Part shown: positions 49,801-57,406 of the stretch, piece after piece | Layout: every line of letters begins with the position of its first letter | Numbering within the stretch: the stretch's first letter is position 1 | Source of the DNA: Prosopocoilus inquinatus | Taxonomy: Eukaryota > Arthropoda > Insecta > Coleoptera > Lucanidae | Length of the DNA stretch: 64,000 bases | NCBI GenBank assembly: GCA_036172665.1 | Contig: CM069872.1 | Location: 45,866,101 to 45,930,100, forward strand | Reading direction: 5' to 3' | Position numbers and translations under genes: made by a program | The notes under the pieces: model-generated | Database searches by the model: none | Seen by the model: the letters and a program-made list of their open reading frames with translations, nothing else | Told to the model about the DNA's origin: nothing

Positions 49801-52800
49801 GAAAAAAAAGTACTTTCACCTCCAACGTAAAATCAGAAGAGAGAAAGATTTTCCGATTTTTTTCTTATAAATTCAATTGATTACTTCAAGCGAATAAAAA
49901 CGCCAGATGCTTGTTAAGCACCAAAGCGTGAGAATTTAAGTATTTAAGTAAGTTCTAAACTTCACGCGGACGACAAACTTTCCGTTTCTTTCGCGCGAAA
50001 AGAAAAGAGCGGCAATTCAGTTGATACTGCAGAGTAATTAAAATTTCTTTCAAATATTTTCACAGATATAAATTAATCAGTTCGCCTTTTTTGTTTAACT
50101 TCCTTTCAATGTTTAGTCTTGCTGAAATTATCTTGTTAGATCATTAATATAATTTTCAGAAGCTTTTTCGAACGGATGCGAATGGGCTCTTTGCAGTTCA
50201 TTTCTATTTCAGTTTCAATTCATTTAATATAAATAATTTCGATTATTTTATAAGCAAAAAAAAAATAGTGAGTGTTGAATACCAGAATTATTATTACATA
50301 CACTTGTAACAACAATATTCTTACCATATTTCCTCTTATTTTCTCGATTAAATAATTAGTTGAAGTAGAGAGTAGAGTCTAAAGCCATCAAGGTGGCGCA
50401 TGTCTTTAGAGAAATTTTAACATAATTTGCTGACTTTAATGAACTTTAGGCGGTGGAATGATGAAATATAGCTAAGAGCACCTGACAACGCGGATAATAC
50501 TATACAAACGCAGATGTGTCACAAGCAAAAGTCGAAAAGTAAAAAATATTAAATTAAGGCTTCACCTTTCGGAGTTATTAATATTCTAATGATTTTATGT
50601 AACATAATTGTTTATTAGCATTTTATTGAACCCTCTCGTTACCAGTTCATCAAAGTTACGCAAGCTAATTATAAAGTTAAGCAGTTACGCAACGTAAAAG
50701 TTTAAACATGTAATCAAATTGCAACGTGCTTATAATTTGTCTGAAAATCTATCTCAGGGAGTCACATACATGTTCGTACACAAAAAATACTTTGTCCATC
50801 TACTTTAATATTTGTTAGATTGACATTTATATTGACGATTTAAGCAAAATATTGTATGGAAACTAATAGAGTGCATTTCAATTTAATTAAAAGTCGGAAA
50901 TACGCTTTTAAGATTGTGATTCACACCTCGTAATTATCTCAACAATTTAGTAGTCGCTGTTCTCGAATCTTAAATTTTAATAAAAAATTATTAGTCATAT
51001 TACTCCTGAACTAAAGCATTCAATATTCTGCTTGCATGCCTGAATAAAATATGACAAATTTAACCTTTATAAGGGAGACAATACTGAAAATTTGTCAAAA
51101 CTTTTCAAATATGAGAATCCTGATTGTGAAGTTATTAAGACCATTACAGGTTACAGATCGCAATCATTTTTAGGACCATAATAGTACGTGGATTATTTCA
51201 AGGCTTTGAATTATATTGAAAATAGTGCGTTTCAATATAGTCTATAGTTGAAAGTCTTAAAATAATCGACGTACTGTTATGGTCCTAAACATGTTTGTGC
51301 ATGCGTTATAAATCATAAGTTATTTAATTAACTCGAAGGTGAGAAAATTCAAAAAAAAACAACTAATTTAACTCATCACTTAACTTTGAAGTATTTTACA
51401 ACTCTACATAAAACAGTTTAAATATGGCATACATCGACTCTTTTATAATCGTATTAGCAAAAAATATATGTAGATATATAAAACTAACATATTCAAGAAC
51501 TAAAAGAAATCGAAAAAAAAAGCCTGCGAAATTTCTAAACATTAGGATATAACAGAACAAAAAGAAAAAGTAAATGACAAGAATGCGGTGTAAATAAAAA
51601 ACACCCATACAAAACTAAAATGTTTTGTAATAGCATTTGCAGTGGAACTCTCGAGCTACGCTTCTGTTGATGAAGTCCCAAATAGGGCTGAAACAGCTGT
51701 ACAGAGGCTGCTCAAGGGATTCACTGCAATCAAAAACGATTTGCAACAAAATTTTTAAAAATTTTTTACTAGGAATGAAAGAATTAGGAAAAGAAATTAC
51801 AGAGATACAAAATATGGAAAAAGAACAAGGTAATTGTGGACAACTAAAGAGGAATAAAGATAAACCAGCATTCCCTATTATTCGAATACCGAACACTTTA
51901 GGAATCAAACTAAGTTCTAAGAAATATAAATGTAAATAGGTGAAACATACACAAAACAAAATATATTTTAGCAAAATCTAGGGAAGAAAAAAAGGCAGCA
52001 AAATGAACAGAAAAATATGGAAGATCAAAAGTAATATCTAATCATTCAATTTAACAAATAATTAATCTCAATCACAGTAAAGAGAAGAGAGGTTACGAAG
52101 CAAAATAATGTGGAAACATAACTGAAAATAGAGGTTTGAAAGAAAAAGTAGCAAAATGAACAGAAAAATATTGAAGATCAAAAGTAATATCTAATTATTC
52201 AATTTAACAAATAATTAATCTCAATCACAGTAAAGAGAAGAAATGTTATGAAGCAAAATAATGTGGAAACATAACTGAAAATGGAGGTTTGAAAGAAATT
52301 CTAATGTCTACATCAATAAATAAATTGAGTGATGCTAGGAAAAGGAAAATTAAAACAAAGATCAAAGAAAACAAACACTATATTAGCAATTTAAGCGAAA
52401 ATTACCGGTTTCAATGTAGGAGCTTTATAAAAGCCGATTCAATAAGAGTTCAAGCCCTTTCGGTGAACTTTCAATAAGCGTTAGCTTTAAAATTTAAGCG
52501 CTGGTAAATAAGAGTTGGTAATTGCATTTCAATTTTTTTTTATTTACTCGTAAACATGTTTAAGTTTCATCGATGTTTTTTTTTTATTTGCCTTTATGAA
52601 ATTGTATACGAAATGTAATTCGCTGTTCGTCTAATTCGTAATCTTCTTTAATGCGACCTTTTCAAGCGGAGTGATAAATTGCAAAAGAGACGAGTCCTAG
52701 AGACATTAAATGATTGGAGTAAGAAGGTTAGATGAACTTTCGTGTTTTATTTTGTTAAAGTGTGCATGTCATGCAAAACTCACTTTCGTAGTCTGCGTAC

Positions 52801-52886
52801 GTTGGTGCTGCCGATGCAACTTCTGCGACGACGATCATTATGCAGAGAACAGCGCACAGGCATTTCAAAGTTTGGTATCCTTGCAT
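25815..52886 (-). CDS. sNPF: short neuropeptide F (sNPF) precursor, spans a 26.4-kb intron
   Basis: Three coding exons (52886-52784, 26381-26236, 25865-25815) give exactly 99 codons plus stop. sNPF is a secreted neuropeptide acting on a G-protein-coupled receptor in insect feeding and growth control. Exon 1 encodes a classic signal peptide (MQGYQTLKCLC, a hydrophobic core through AVLCIMIVVAE, small residues VASAA) and the start of the propeptide, APTYADYE, ending in phase 1 with donor A|GTGAGT. Exon 2 starts in the matching phase and encodes NSIRDLYELLMQKEALEDRL, then SRKSSRSPSLRLRFGRRSD. The peptide SPSLRLRF is followed by Gly (amide donor) and Arg-Arg (cleavage); an upstream Arg-Lys could release SSRSPSLRLRF-amide. 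Exon 3 adds ASYLLGNQDSIERGEN. There is one RLRF-amide only, unlike the several in fly sNPF. An acceptor at 52907 shows that a 5'UTR exon lies further upstream. Confidence 0.88.
26236..26381 (-). CDS. sNPF: sNPF coding exon 2 (encodes the active peptide)
   Basis: 146 bp between acceptor TTCTTGCAG and donor CCG|GTATGT. It encodes the amphipathic SIRDLYELLMQKEALEDRL stretch and the peptide SPSLRLRF with its G-R-R processing site. The peptide core is the same as in other insects. Confidence 0.93.
26382..28000 (-). other. sNPF long intron, 3' part, no feature seen
   Basis: AT-rich intron sequence. ORFs on either strand here are short and unrecognised. No strong repeat was found. Confidence 0.5.
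28001..28217. mobile_element. 217-bp MITE with perfect 32-bp TIRs
   Basis: The left end starts TTTAGGGAGAGTGCACACAG and continues with AGAGGACGTGGC; the right end is the exact reverse complement. The identity of both arms suggests a comparatively young insertion. The interior is AT-rich and non-coding. A second GAAGACGTGGCG/CGCCACG segment makes the sub-terminal region partly redundant. Confidence 0.85.
28408..29368. mobile_element. 961-bp TA-flanked DNA transposon relic, TIR CAGTCGCGARCA
   Basis: Left end TA-CAGTCGCGAGCA and right end TGTTCGCGACTG-TA form inverted repeats next to TA, and homology extends inward (AAATTTTAATCATCACTG versus CAGTGACGCCCAGAATTT). The position and TA target fit the Tc1/mariner group. 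No transposase is readable. A second element (28598-29298) is nested inside. Confidence 0.65.
28598..29298. mobile_element. 701-bp nested element, TIR with TCCCGA...CGGGATCG
   Basis: Left GCTAGAGTCCCGATCGCGGG and right CCGCGTTCGGGATCTAGC are inverted repeats with a few changes, enclosed in the TA-flanked element at 28408-29368. The interior is AT-rich and has no coding region I recognise. It may be a separate insertion or an internal part of the outer element. Confidence 0.5.
29520..29557 (-). CDS. candidate alternative 3' terminal exon of sNPF (speculative)
   Basis: On the minus strand an acceptor (TTCATTTTTTCAG) is followed by 38 bases ending in TAA, and an AATAAA follows at 29473-29468. 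Joined to sNPF exon 1, the phase fits and gives a codon plus LYMPGIVDDLN and stop. A product spliced this way would lack the RLRF-amide. One in three random acceptors would fit the phase, so this is weak. Confidence 0.15.
29558..33456 (-). other. sNPF long intron, no gene seen
   Basis: Mostly AT-rich. A CpG-richer patch at about 31530-31615 contains short palindromes (GAGCGCGAGG and CCTCGCGC) and could be a regulatory island. The paired ORFs at 31940-32233 (-) and 31949-32179 (+) have no recognisable product. Confidence 0.4.
33457..33740. repeat. pair of about 66-bp direct repeats, 218 bp apart
   Basis: AACGTTTGCTAAATGCAATC... at 33457 and again at 33675 with few changes, both extending to GATGACCTGTAGAATACCTT. 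Intronic and non-coding. Confidence 0.7.
33863..35055. mobile_element. 1.19-kb non-autonomous hAT-type element with internal tandem repeats
   Basis: The ends are CAGTGGCGGTACGT and its reverse complement with one change (left CAGTGGCGGTACGT, right ACGTGCCGCCACTG). The CAGTGGCGG start is typical of hAT elements. The flanking octamers ATTTCACT (33855-33862) and AGTTTACT (35056-35063) agree at six of eight positions, consistent with an old 8-bp target duplication. Between the ends is a tandem array (33990-34970) and no transposase. Confidence 0.75.
33990..34970. repeat. tandem array, unit about 179 bp, roughly 5.5 copies, inside the hAT-type element
   Basis: GCGCGATCGCG lies at 34084, 34263 and 34442, then in mutated form near 34620 and 34786, giving periods of about 179, 179, 178 and 166. 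Each unit also has AACGCGTTCGTCGATTGTTT, GGAAAGCTGAGAAAAA, and GGGAGGGAGAGA. Copies differ by scattered substitutions and small deletions. ORFs within it are repeat by-products. Confidence 0.85.
35064..36600 (-). other. sNPF long intron, no feature seen
   Basis: A-rich and low complexity in its first half. TATAGAGGGTGTCTCAAAAG at about 35800 looks like a lone mariner-type terminus without a partner. Confidence 0.4.
36620..36735. repeat. remnants of the hammerhead-bearing repeat family
   Basis: GAAAATTTTTGTGCAA (about 36620) and CAGCGACATCCTACGATCAC followed by TTTTTGACCTGA (about 36699-36730) match the two flanks of the family, but the ribozyme core between them is lost. Confidence 0.5.
36901..37011. 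mobile_element. 111-bp MITE, TIR GGCGCATTTCCACGA
   Basis: GGCGCATTTCCACGAGGTTA and GTAAACAGGC at the left match the reverse complement of GCCTGTTTAC ... TCGTGGAAACGCGCC at the right, leaving only a short loop. It is flanked by TA-containing bases. Confidence 0.75.
37081..37186. mobile_element. 106-bp MITE, TIR GGCCAGTTGCA
   Basis: GGCCAGTTGCA at the left and TGCAACTGGCC at the right, flanked by TTA on both sides (37078-37080 and 37187-37189). A similar start, GGGCCAGTTGTACC, occurs at 57237, so a related family may be present twice. Confidence 0.65.
37190..40167 (-). other. sNPF long intron, no feature seen
   Basis: AT-rich without supported genes or strong repeats. A short ATA/AAT microsatellite lies near 39128. 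ORFs are short and unrecognised. Confidence 0.45.
40178..40226 (+). repeat. terminal fragment of the hammerhead-bearing repeat
   Basis: TGTTAGGTCAAAAAGCGATC and GATGTCTCTGTTTTAT match the end of the family unit. It is flanked on the left by GATAATAATA (40168-40177) and on the right by GATAATAATAAG (40227-40238), so it appears to be a separate insertion at the same target as the following array. Confidence 0.6.
40287..40334 (-). ncRNA. hammerhead motif with core mutation (probably inactive)
   Basis: On the minus strand CTGAAGA reads CGGAAGA: the conserved U4 is replaced by G. Stem II, GAAA, stem III and the CAGAGG strand are intact. Confidence 0.6.
40600..40646 (-). ncRNA. hammerhead ribozyme motif, intact core
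   Basis: CTGAAGA, AGCCCC/AGGGCT, GAAACAGCTGTC and CAGAGG all present on the minus strand; identical in the core to the copy at 9129-9175. Confidence 0.72.
41045..41092 (+). ncRNA. hammerhead ribozyme motif, intact core
   Basis: Plus-strand copy in the inverted unit of the array; every core position matches the copy at 9349-9397. Confidence 0.72.
41975..42016 (-). ncRNA. second, divergent hammerhead-like motif
   Basis: Minus strand: CACTC, core CTGACGA, stem II GCCATC/GATAGC with an AAGC loop and one mismatch, GAAA box, palindromic ACGT stem III, then A|GAG pairing with CTC before the core. Nothing around it matches the 311-bp family, so it is a different lineage. Stem I is short (three firm pairs), so this is less certain than the main family. 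Confidence 0.45.
42017..45471 (-). other. sNPF long intron, no gene seen
   Basis: AT-rich. Overlapping ORFs at 42896-43308 and 43690-44034 on both strands have no recognisable domain and no splice or start context; I regard them as chance. Confidence 0.45.
45472..45893. repeat. dispersed repeat, copy 2, interrupted by a hammerhead-repeat insertion
   Basis: Shares ordered blocks with 2930-3535 (ATTCACGATTTTTTGACATT, TTTTGTAATAATG, GATTTGGAAGA, CCAATTTTCTGACGTCCACA). It is split by the insertion at 45619-45746. The uninterrupted copy at about 3398-3425 shows the unoccupied target. Confidence 0.7.
45619..45746 (+). mobile_element. truncated hammerhead-family insertion with 13-bp target duplication
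   Basis: Carries CAGCGACTCCTACGATCAC, then AGGGCTGAAAGAGCTGTACA (second half of the ribozyme only) and CTGCAATCAAAAACGATTTGC, split here as CTGCAATCAAAAA and CGATTTGC. The CTGATGA half is missing. It is flanked by the exact 13-bp repeat GATAATGGTAAGG at 45606-45618 and 45747-45759. Confidence 0.7.
45894..51170 (-). other. sNPF long intron, no gene seen
   Basis: AT-rich with no supported coding region. TACAGGGTAC at about 49123 is a lone transposon-end-like string. No strong inverted or tandem repeat was found. Confidence 0.45.
51171..51287. mobile_element. 117-bp hairpin MITE, TIR TAGGACCATAA
   Basis: TAGGACCATAATAGTACG at the left pairs with CGTACTGTTATGGTCCTA at the right, and complementarity continues inward (ATTATTTCAAG/CTTAAAATAAT and ATATTGAAA/TTTCAATAT). 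It is effectively one long stem. Confidence 0.75.
51630..51750 (+). repeat. hammerhead-family copy with mutated core
   Basis: GAACTCTCGAGCTACGCTTC, then TTGATGA in place of CTGATGA (C3 changed to T), AGTCCC/AGGGCT stem II, GAAACAGCTGTA, CAGAGG, then CTGCAATCAAAAACGATTTG. The AAAT stem II loop and H17 = A place it in a different subfamily from the 9-kb and 40-kb copies. Confidence 0.65.
51991..52296. repeat. tandem duplication, unit about 153 bp
   Basis: GCAAAATGAACAGAAAAATA occurs at 51998 and 52151, and both units run through CAATTTAACAAATAATTAAT, the AGTAAAGAGAAGA block and GTGGAAACATAACTGAAAAT, with few differences. It lies about 0.5 kb downstream (in the sNPF direction) of the signal-peptide exon and is intronic. 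Confidence 0.8.
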
Positions 52887-52906
52887 TTCAAAGAGTCTTG
52901 TGTCAC
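52784..52906 (-). CDS. sNPF: sNPF exon with start codon and signal peptide
   Basis: Exon between acceptor TTCTTCTTGCAG (ends 52907) and donor GAAA|GTGAGT (52784/52783); the coding part is 52886-52784, 34 codons plus one base. The encoded leader has a hydrophobic core of about 12 residues and a VASAA cleavage region, followed by APTYADYE. The phase-1 end matches the phase of the peptide exon 26.4 kb away. Twenty bases of 5'UTR precede the ATG in this exon. Confidence 0.82.
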
Positions 52907-54393
52907 CTGCAAGAAGAAAAAAAGAATTATTAATAAAAAAAAGTGCTCTTTGTTATTTTTAGAAAGCTGCCCTTCTGAATTTTACTTTTTTTCGTTTATT
53001 CTTGTTTGTACCGTGGCGAGAGAAATTAATCCCAGGAAAAAGACGTCCGATGAAACGAGAGCTAAGTAAGTTCACGATCGAATAAATGTCTTCGGGTGTA
53101 TTTACTTTTAATTAAGATTAATGTCTCGATGCAGTTTACCAGGCAAATCAATCATTAAATGAATTCCGCTTAGTGCTACTTAGATAAACAGAACGGAAAT
53201 GAGGAGCTTTTGTTTCTTTGGGGAAGAGCTTCAAAATGAGAATGGTAAAGAGCCTCAAGTTAAAGAAAAGCCTTTCATATATTTTTATTCTGCTGTTCGG
53301 TACGAATGAAAGAAAATTTCAGATGTAATAATAATCTGAGAGTGACTGCAAAACATTCAATGTGTAAGAAACCAGTATTCTGCACAGAAATATGTATAAT
53401 TTAAGTACAACGCAATTGTAAACATTATTTGTTGAATTATCTTGATCTGGGAGTGACCGACAAACACCTGCAACCATTTTTAAACACGCGTGCGATGAGT
53501 TACAATCTTACAGCTTGGTTGAAGTTGCAGTTTACTCAGTTTACTAATACTCAGACTAGCAGCGTATATACTAAAACGAAGGCCCTTATAGATGATGAAC
53601 TTTCTTTTATCATTTCCTCCCAGTCCTTATACGTAAAAATTTTGATATAAATAAGAGATTGTGATTCATCTGTCTGAAATTTTTAAATGGTACCTTGTTA
53701 AAAAGAATTTTAATCAAAATTTGTTACATCTAGAGACACCTACCCAGATAAATTGGGAACGTGAGCGTAGTGCATGTAATGATGTGCACGGTCGTTGAGT
53801 AATAACTTCGTTACAGCAGATATGATAATCGACTCCCCTACTGATGCTAACACAATCATATTGGAATGTATACAGGGACATAGGGGTGAATACAGCTCAC
53901 GTCTCAACTGACATGCACGAACTATATTTAACCGAGTTGGGGTTCTATAAATTTGACAGTATTTATGGTAGTGCTTTCCGATTAAAGCCGAACGAAATTA
54001 ATGTAAATTTGGCAAACGAACAGGGATCGTTTCGGTTTTAGTTACTGACCACCTAAACGAACAAAGCATTTTTATTCAGAATCACAATCTACATCCGCAT
54101 AAAGTGATTTAATTTTTAGAAGCTACCTATTCTTTTCAGATTAATAGTTAGTTCAAAATTATTTTAAAAGAAATTGGAACAAATTCTTCTTGTAACTAAT
54201 AGGTAATGTGAAAGAATAAGACAAAATAAAGTTAAAAGAAAATTTGATTCATTTGATTTCAATCTGAAAAGGTCAAATTTGCAAATGGAGTATATAACAC
54301 TTTTTTGAAATATAAGTAACTTTGGAATGGTAGTATCAAATTCAATAAAAAAGCATGTTCTAAATAAGAAGAGAAAACTGATTATGCACGTCA
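52907..54393. other. upstream of sNPF exon 1, no gene seen
   Basis: Would be intron or 5' flank of sNPF. The plus-strand ORF at 52710-53069 is the antisense shadow of the sNPF signal exon. Nothing else is supported. Confidence 0.45.
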
Positions 54394-54467
54394 GTGCGCA
54401 CTCAGATAGCTCCGTCTTCTTCTAACCTCGTGTAATGAAACAAGTTGGACATACTCTGAGTGCGCAC
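54394..54467. repeat. inverted repeat GTGCGCACTCAGA
   Basis: GTGCGCACTCAGA (54394-54406) and TCTGAGTGCGCAC (54455-54467) with about 48 bp between them. Possibly a small MITE remnant. Confidence 0.55.
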
Positions 54468-54911
54468 TCGCTGCAAAACAAGTCCTAAATATACAGTGCA
54501 CGTCAGTAGAAAACGCCACAATTTTATTAATTTAAACATAATCAAACCAACCGTTGATTTGAAATTTCAAACAAATGATCTTTCTCAACATTCAGTATTT
54601 TCAAGTCTTTTTTATAAATAAAAATTGCTACTAAATATCAGATTAACAATAATTTGGATTGGAGTTCAATAAGAATCAGGTAATGATTGTTGCATACAAA
54701 ATGATTAATAATCAAAATCCTAGTTGTTTGGATTACTTACAACTCAGATTAAACTATGAATCTACATAAAAGGTCACATTCTAAATTAAATTTTAAACGT
54801 TGGTGTATTACTATATGTTTTTTTTTTATCCAATATCTCTTATTTGTATAACAGGGTGCTAGCTATAGTGATTTTGAATAATTAAAGTAGTCACTAGCGA
54901 ACTAAAAACTA

Positions 54912-55136
54912 TAATAACCATTTGCGCCACGTCTAGTTAAAAATTAAACCAGGTTTAACAATAAACCCAGTTTGCACCGTGGTTAGAAACTCGCTAAACC
55001 AAGTCATTGTTAAACCAGCACCGAGGATGGATTAAATTGAGTTCGTTTAGCAAGTTTCTAAACTATGGTTTAAGCCGCGGTCCAAACTGTTAAACTTGGT
55101 TTAAATTTTAACTAGACATGGTGCAAACGGCTATTA
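54912..55136. mobile_element. 225-bp foldback MITE
   Basis: The outer ends TAATAACCATTTGCGCCACG and the reverse complement of the right end (TAATAGCCGTTTGCACCATG) match, and complementarity runs through TCTAGTTAAAAATTAAACC and the inner GTTAGAAACTCGCTAAACC/ GTTTAGCAAGTTTCTAAAC pair, so almost the entire element can fold back. Confidence 0.75.
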
Positions 55137-55389
55137 ATCACTCGTAATCAAACCCTAAACTGATTCTCGGATCATAGATCAAATTAATTTGTTAAATAAA
55201 AATGGTACAACTATCTGTTAGTTCAAGATATTTCAAGACTATCGTGCGAGTTTAGATTCCCGACAGCTACAATACGCGATAGCGTGATTTATGCTGTTTG
55301 TAAATGTGCAATTAGTTTACATAAGTGTTCAGTACACTCCCAAACAACACTATTATTGAAAAAAAAAATGTTCTTAAGCGATATTTACT

Positions 55390-55640
55390 GGATAAAAATT
55401 TTATTGCAAATCGTTTTTGATTGCTGTAGATCCGTCGAGCATCCTCTGTACAGCTGTTTCAGCCCTATTTGGGGTTTCATCAGCAGAAGCGTAGCTCGAG
55501 AGCTCCACTGCCAACCAAGACGACTTGTCCAAGGACATTGCTTTAACTTCAAGCATGGTCACCTTGTATGGGATGATTTATTATGCAGCAAACTGGCTTC
55601 AATTTGTCAATCCTAATGCAATGTCGGGCCAAAAGGGGTA
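55390..55640 (-). repeat. hammerhead-family copy, intact core
   Basis: Minus-oriented copy with the flanking CGTTTTTGATTGC block on the left and CTTCAATTTGTCAATCCTAA then GCAATGTCGGGCCAAAAGG on the right, a diverged version of the unit end. Confidence 0.65.
55443..55490 (-). ncRNA. hammerhead ribozyme motif, second subfamily, intact core
   Basis: CTGATGA core, AACCCC/AGGGCT stem II (one mismatch) with an AAAT loop, GAAACAGCTGTA, then CAGAGG pairing with CTTCTG before the core. H17 is A rather than C. Confidence 0.65.
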
Positions 55641-57252
55641 AAGTTAAATATCCGACTTAATGTGGAGCGAACCTAGGCCAGATGATCGAAAAAGTCGGAT
55701 AATAATTTTTTTTATAAAGTTATTAACTATAAATAAAACAAGTATATGTACTCTCCTACACTTTAAATTGATATAAAAGCTTTGTAGTCTCTTGTTTATT
55801 TTAATCACAATTTAAGTTAAAGACGACTTTAATCATAAGATGAGAACACCGCCCATATTGTTAAGCAAATCTTAATTATTTATTATAAATAATGAAATAA
55901 CAAAGACGCGATTTTTACTTCTAGGAATTGTCTGGATCGGATAGCCTGGCATTTTGTAAGGTTGATTCACACGAACGGATTCGTAAAGTCGGTTAAAGCA
56001 GTGGGCGGATAGTCGATAGTTGGATAATCGGGAGTCTACTGTATTTGATGTATATTTTGACGGTAAAGCACATTTTAATTAACTAAAACCCTCGGTAAGA
56101 ATTTCGTTTTAAGTTAAAGTTGAAAGATTAAACGATTTCTGAAATATGCCAAAAAAAAAAACTTTTCGTTAAAGATCAATCATTCTTTTCCTAGCTTGTC
56201 TGTTGCAAATTACAGAAATTACAGATCAGTTCTGGATTAATTTTAAATTTAATTAGTTGATAATTGGATTAATTAGTTAATTAAAAATATATAGCGTGCT
56301 CCGTTACAGAAAATAAAAGGCGGTCGCTTAATTAAATAAATAAATAAAATAATTAACGTTTTTGTTGTAACAAATTTTGATCAAGAAAAAGTTATAGGTA
56401 TTGATCGCTGCTATTAAAAAAATTAAAGGGCAAATAAAATTTCTTATTTGTTTCTGTTTAATGAAGTATTGTCAAAAATCATAAATGCTGTATGGAAACG
56501 AATTTTGGTGTGCACTCGCAACAATTAACTTTTGGAAGATGAAAAAGAAATTAACGCGTGGTCGTAAATTTGCGCCACAATTGTAACTTTTTGTGTCGGC
56601 GATGTTTGTTAATTTTCCTACATATTGATTCTGAAAATTCCCACATGATTGCCGTCACGAAACGGGTGCGGTGTGAATCGAATTATACAGTAATGAAATT
56701 CCATCCCCCATTTCTAAACAACAATTTAACCGACGCACTTTTCCTCATTGTCAACCACTTAAAAGCCTGATAATTATAATTGAACCGTAAATATGAATAT
56801 TATCGGCGTGGGTTTCGACTAACTGCGGTCGCCTTCAATGGCCTTGTTTTGTTTGTCGAACGATATTTTAAACTGTGTCAACCGGTAGGTAATTTTTTGA
56901 AGTCCTCCAAGGGCTTTCTTTACGTATTGTACCGGAAAATGTACGTAATAATAAGCGAGTTCGCGGTTCGTTTCAATTTGTAGGTGTTCCTTTTGTATAT
57001 TCAAATAAATATGCTAAAAACATTTGCTCTGAGTTGGTTTGTTTGTCAGTGTAATAATGCTGTTTTATTTTTAAACTTTTGTTGTATTTCAAATAAGGAA
57101 CAGCTTCTTGATACTACCGTATAAAGATTCCACAAAAATTAACTTGATACTGAAAATACTCCAATTTAATAATGCATTTAGGGCAGCATTGAGTTAAATT
57201 TTGTCTTAATGCACTCTGGTTGAGTTTATCACTGAGGGCCAGTTGTACCGAT
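55641..57252. other. no feature seen
   Basis: AT-rich. ORFs at 56558-56983 on both strands are short and unrecognised. Confidence 0.4.
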
Positions 57253-57406
57253 GGGGTTTAAACCGACGTTCAACTGAACCAGGTTCAAAGTGAACAAAAT
57301 CGCATCAAATTTTGTTTCTGAATGCATTAATTACCAAATATCCTGAAGATTCTACGCGAATTTGTTTGCTTTGAACCTGGTTCAGTTGAACTTCTGTTTA
57401 AACCTC
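57253..57406. repeat. inverted repeat with 38-bp arms
   Basis: GGGGTTTAAACCGACGTTCA ACTGAACCAGGTTCAAAG pairs with CTTTGAACCTGGTTCAGT TGAACTTCTGTTTAAACCTCC. The preceding GGGCCAGTTGTACC resembles the end of the MITE at 37081-37186; the matching right end was not found. Confidence 0.65.

Noticed and set aside
52710..53069. 119-codon Cys-rich plus-strand ORF
   Set aside because: Its Cys-rich part is the antisense of the sNPF signal-peptide exon, which has better start, splice and phase support.
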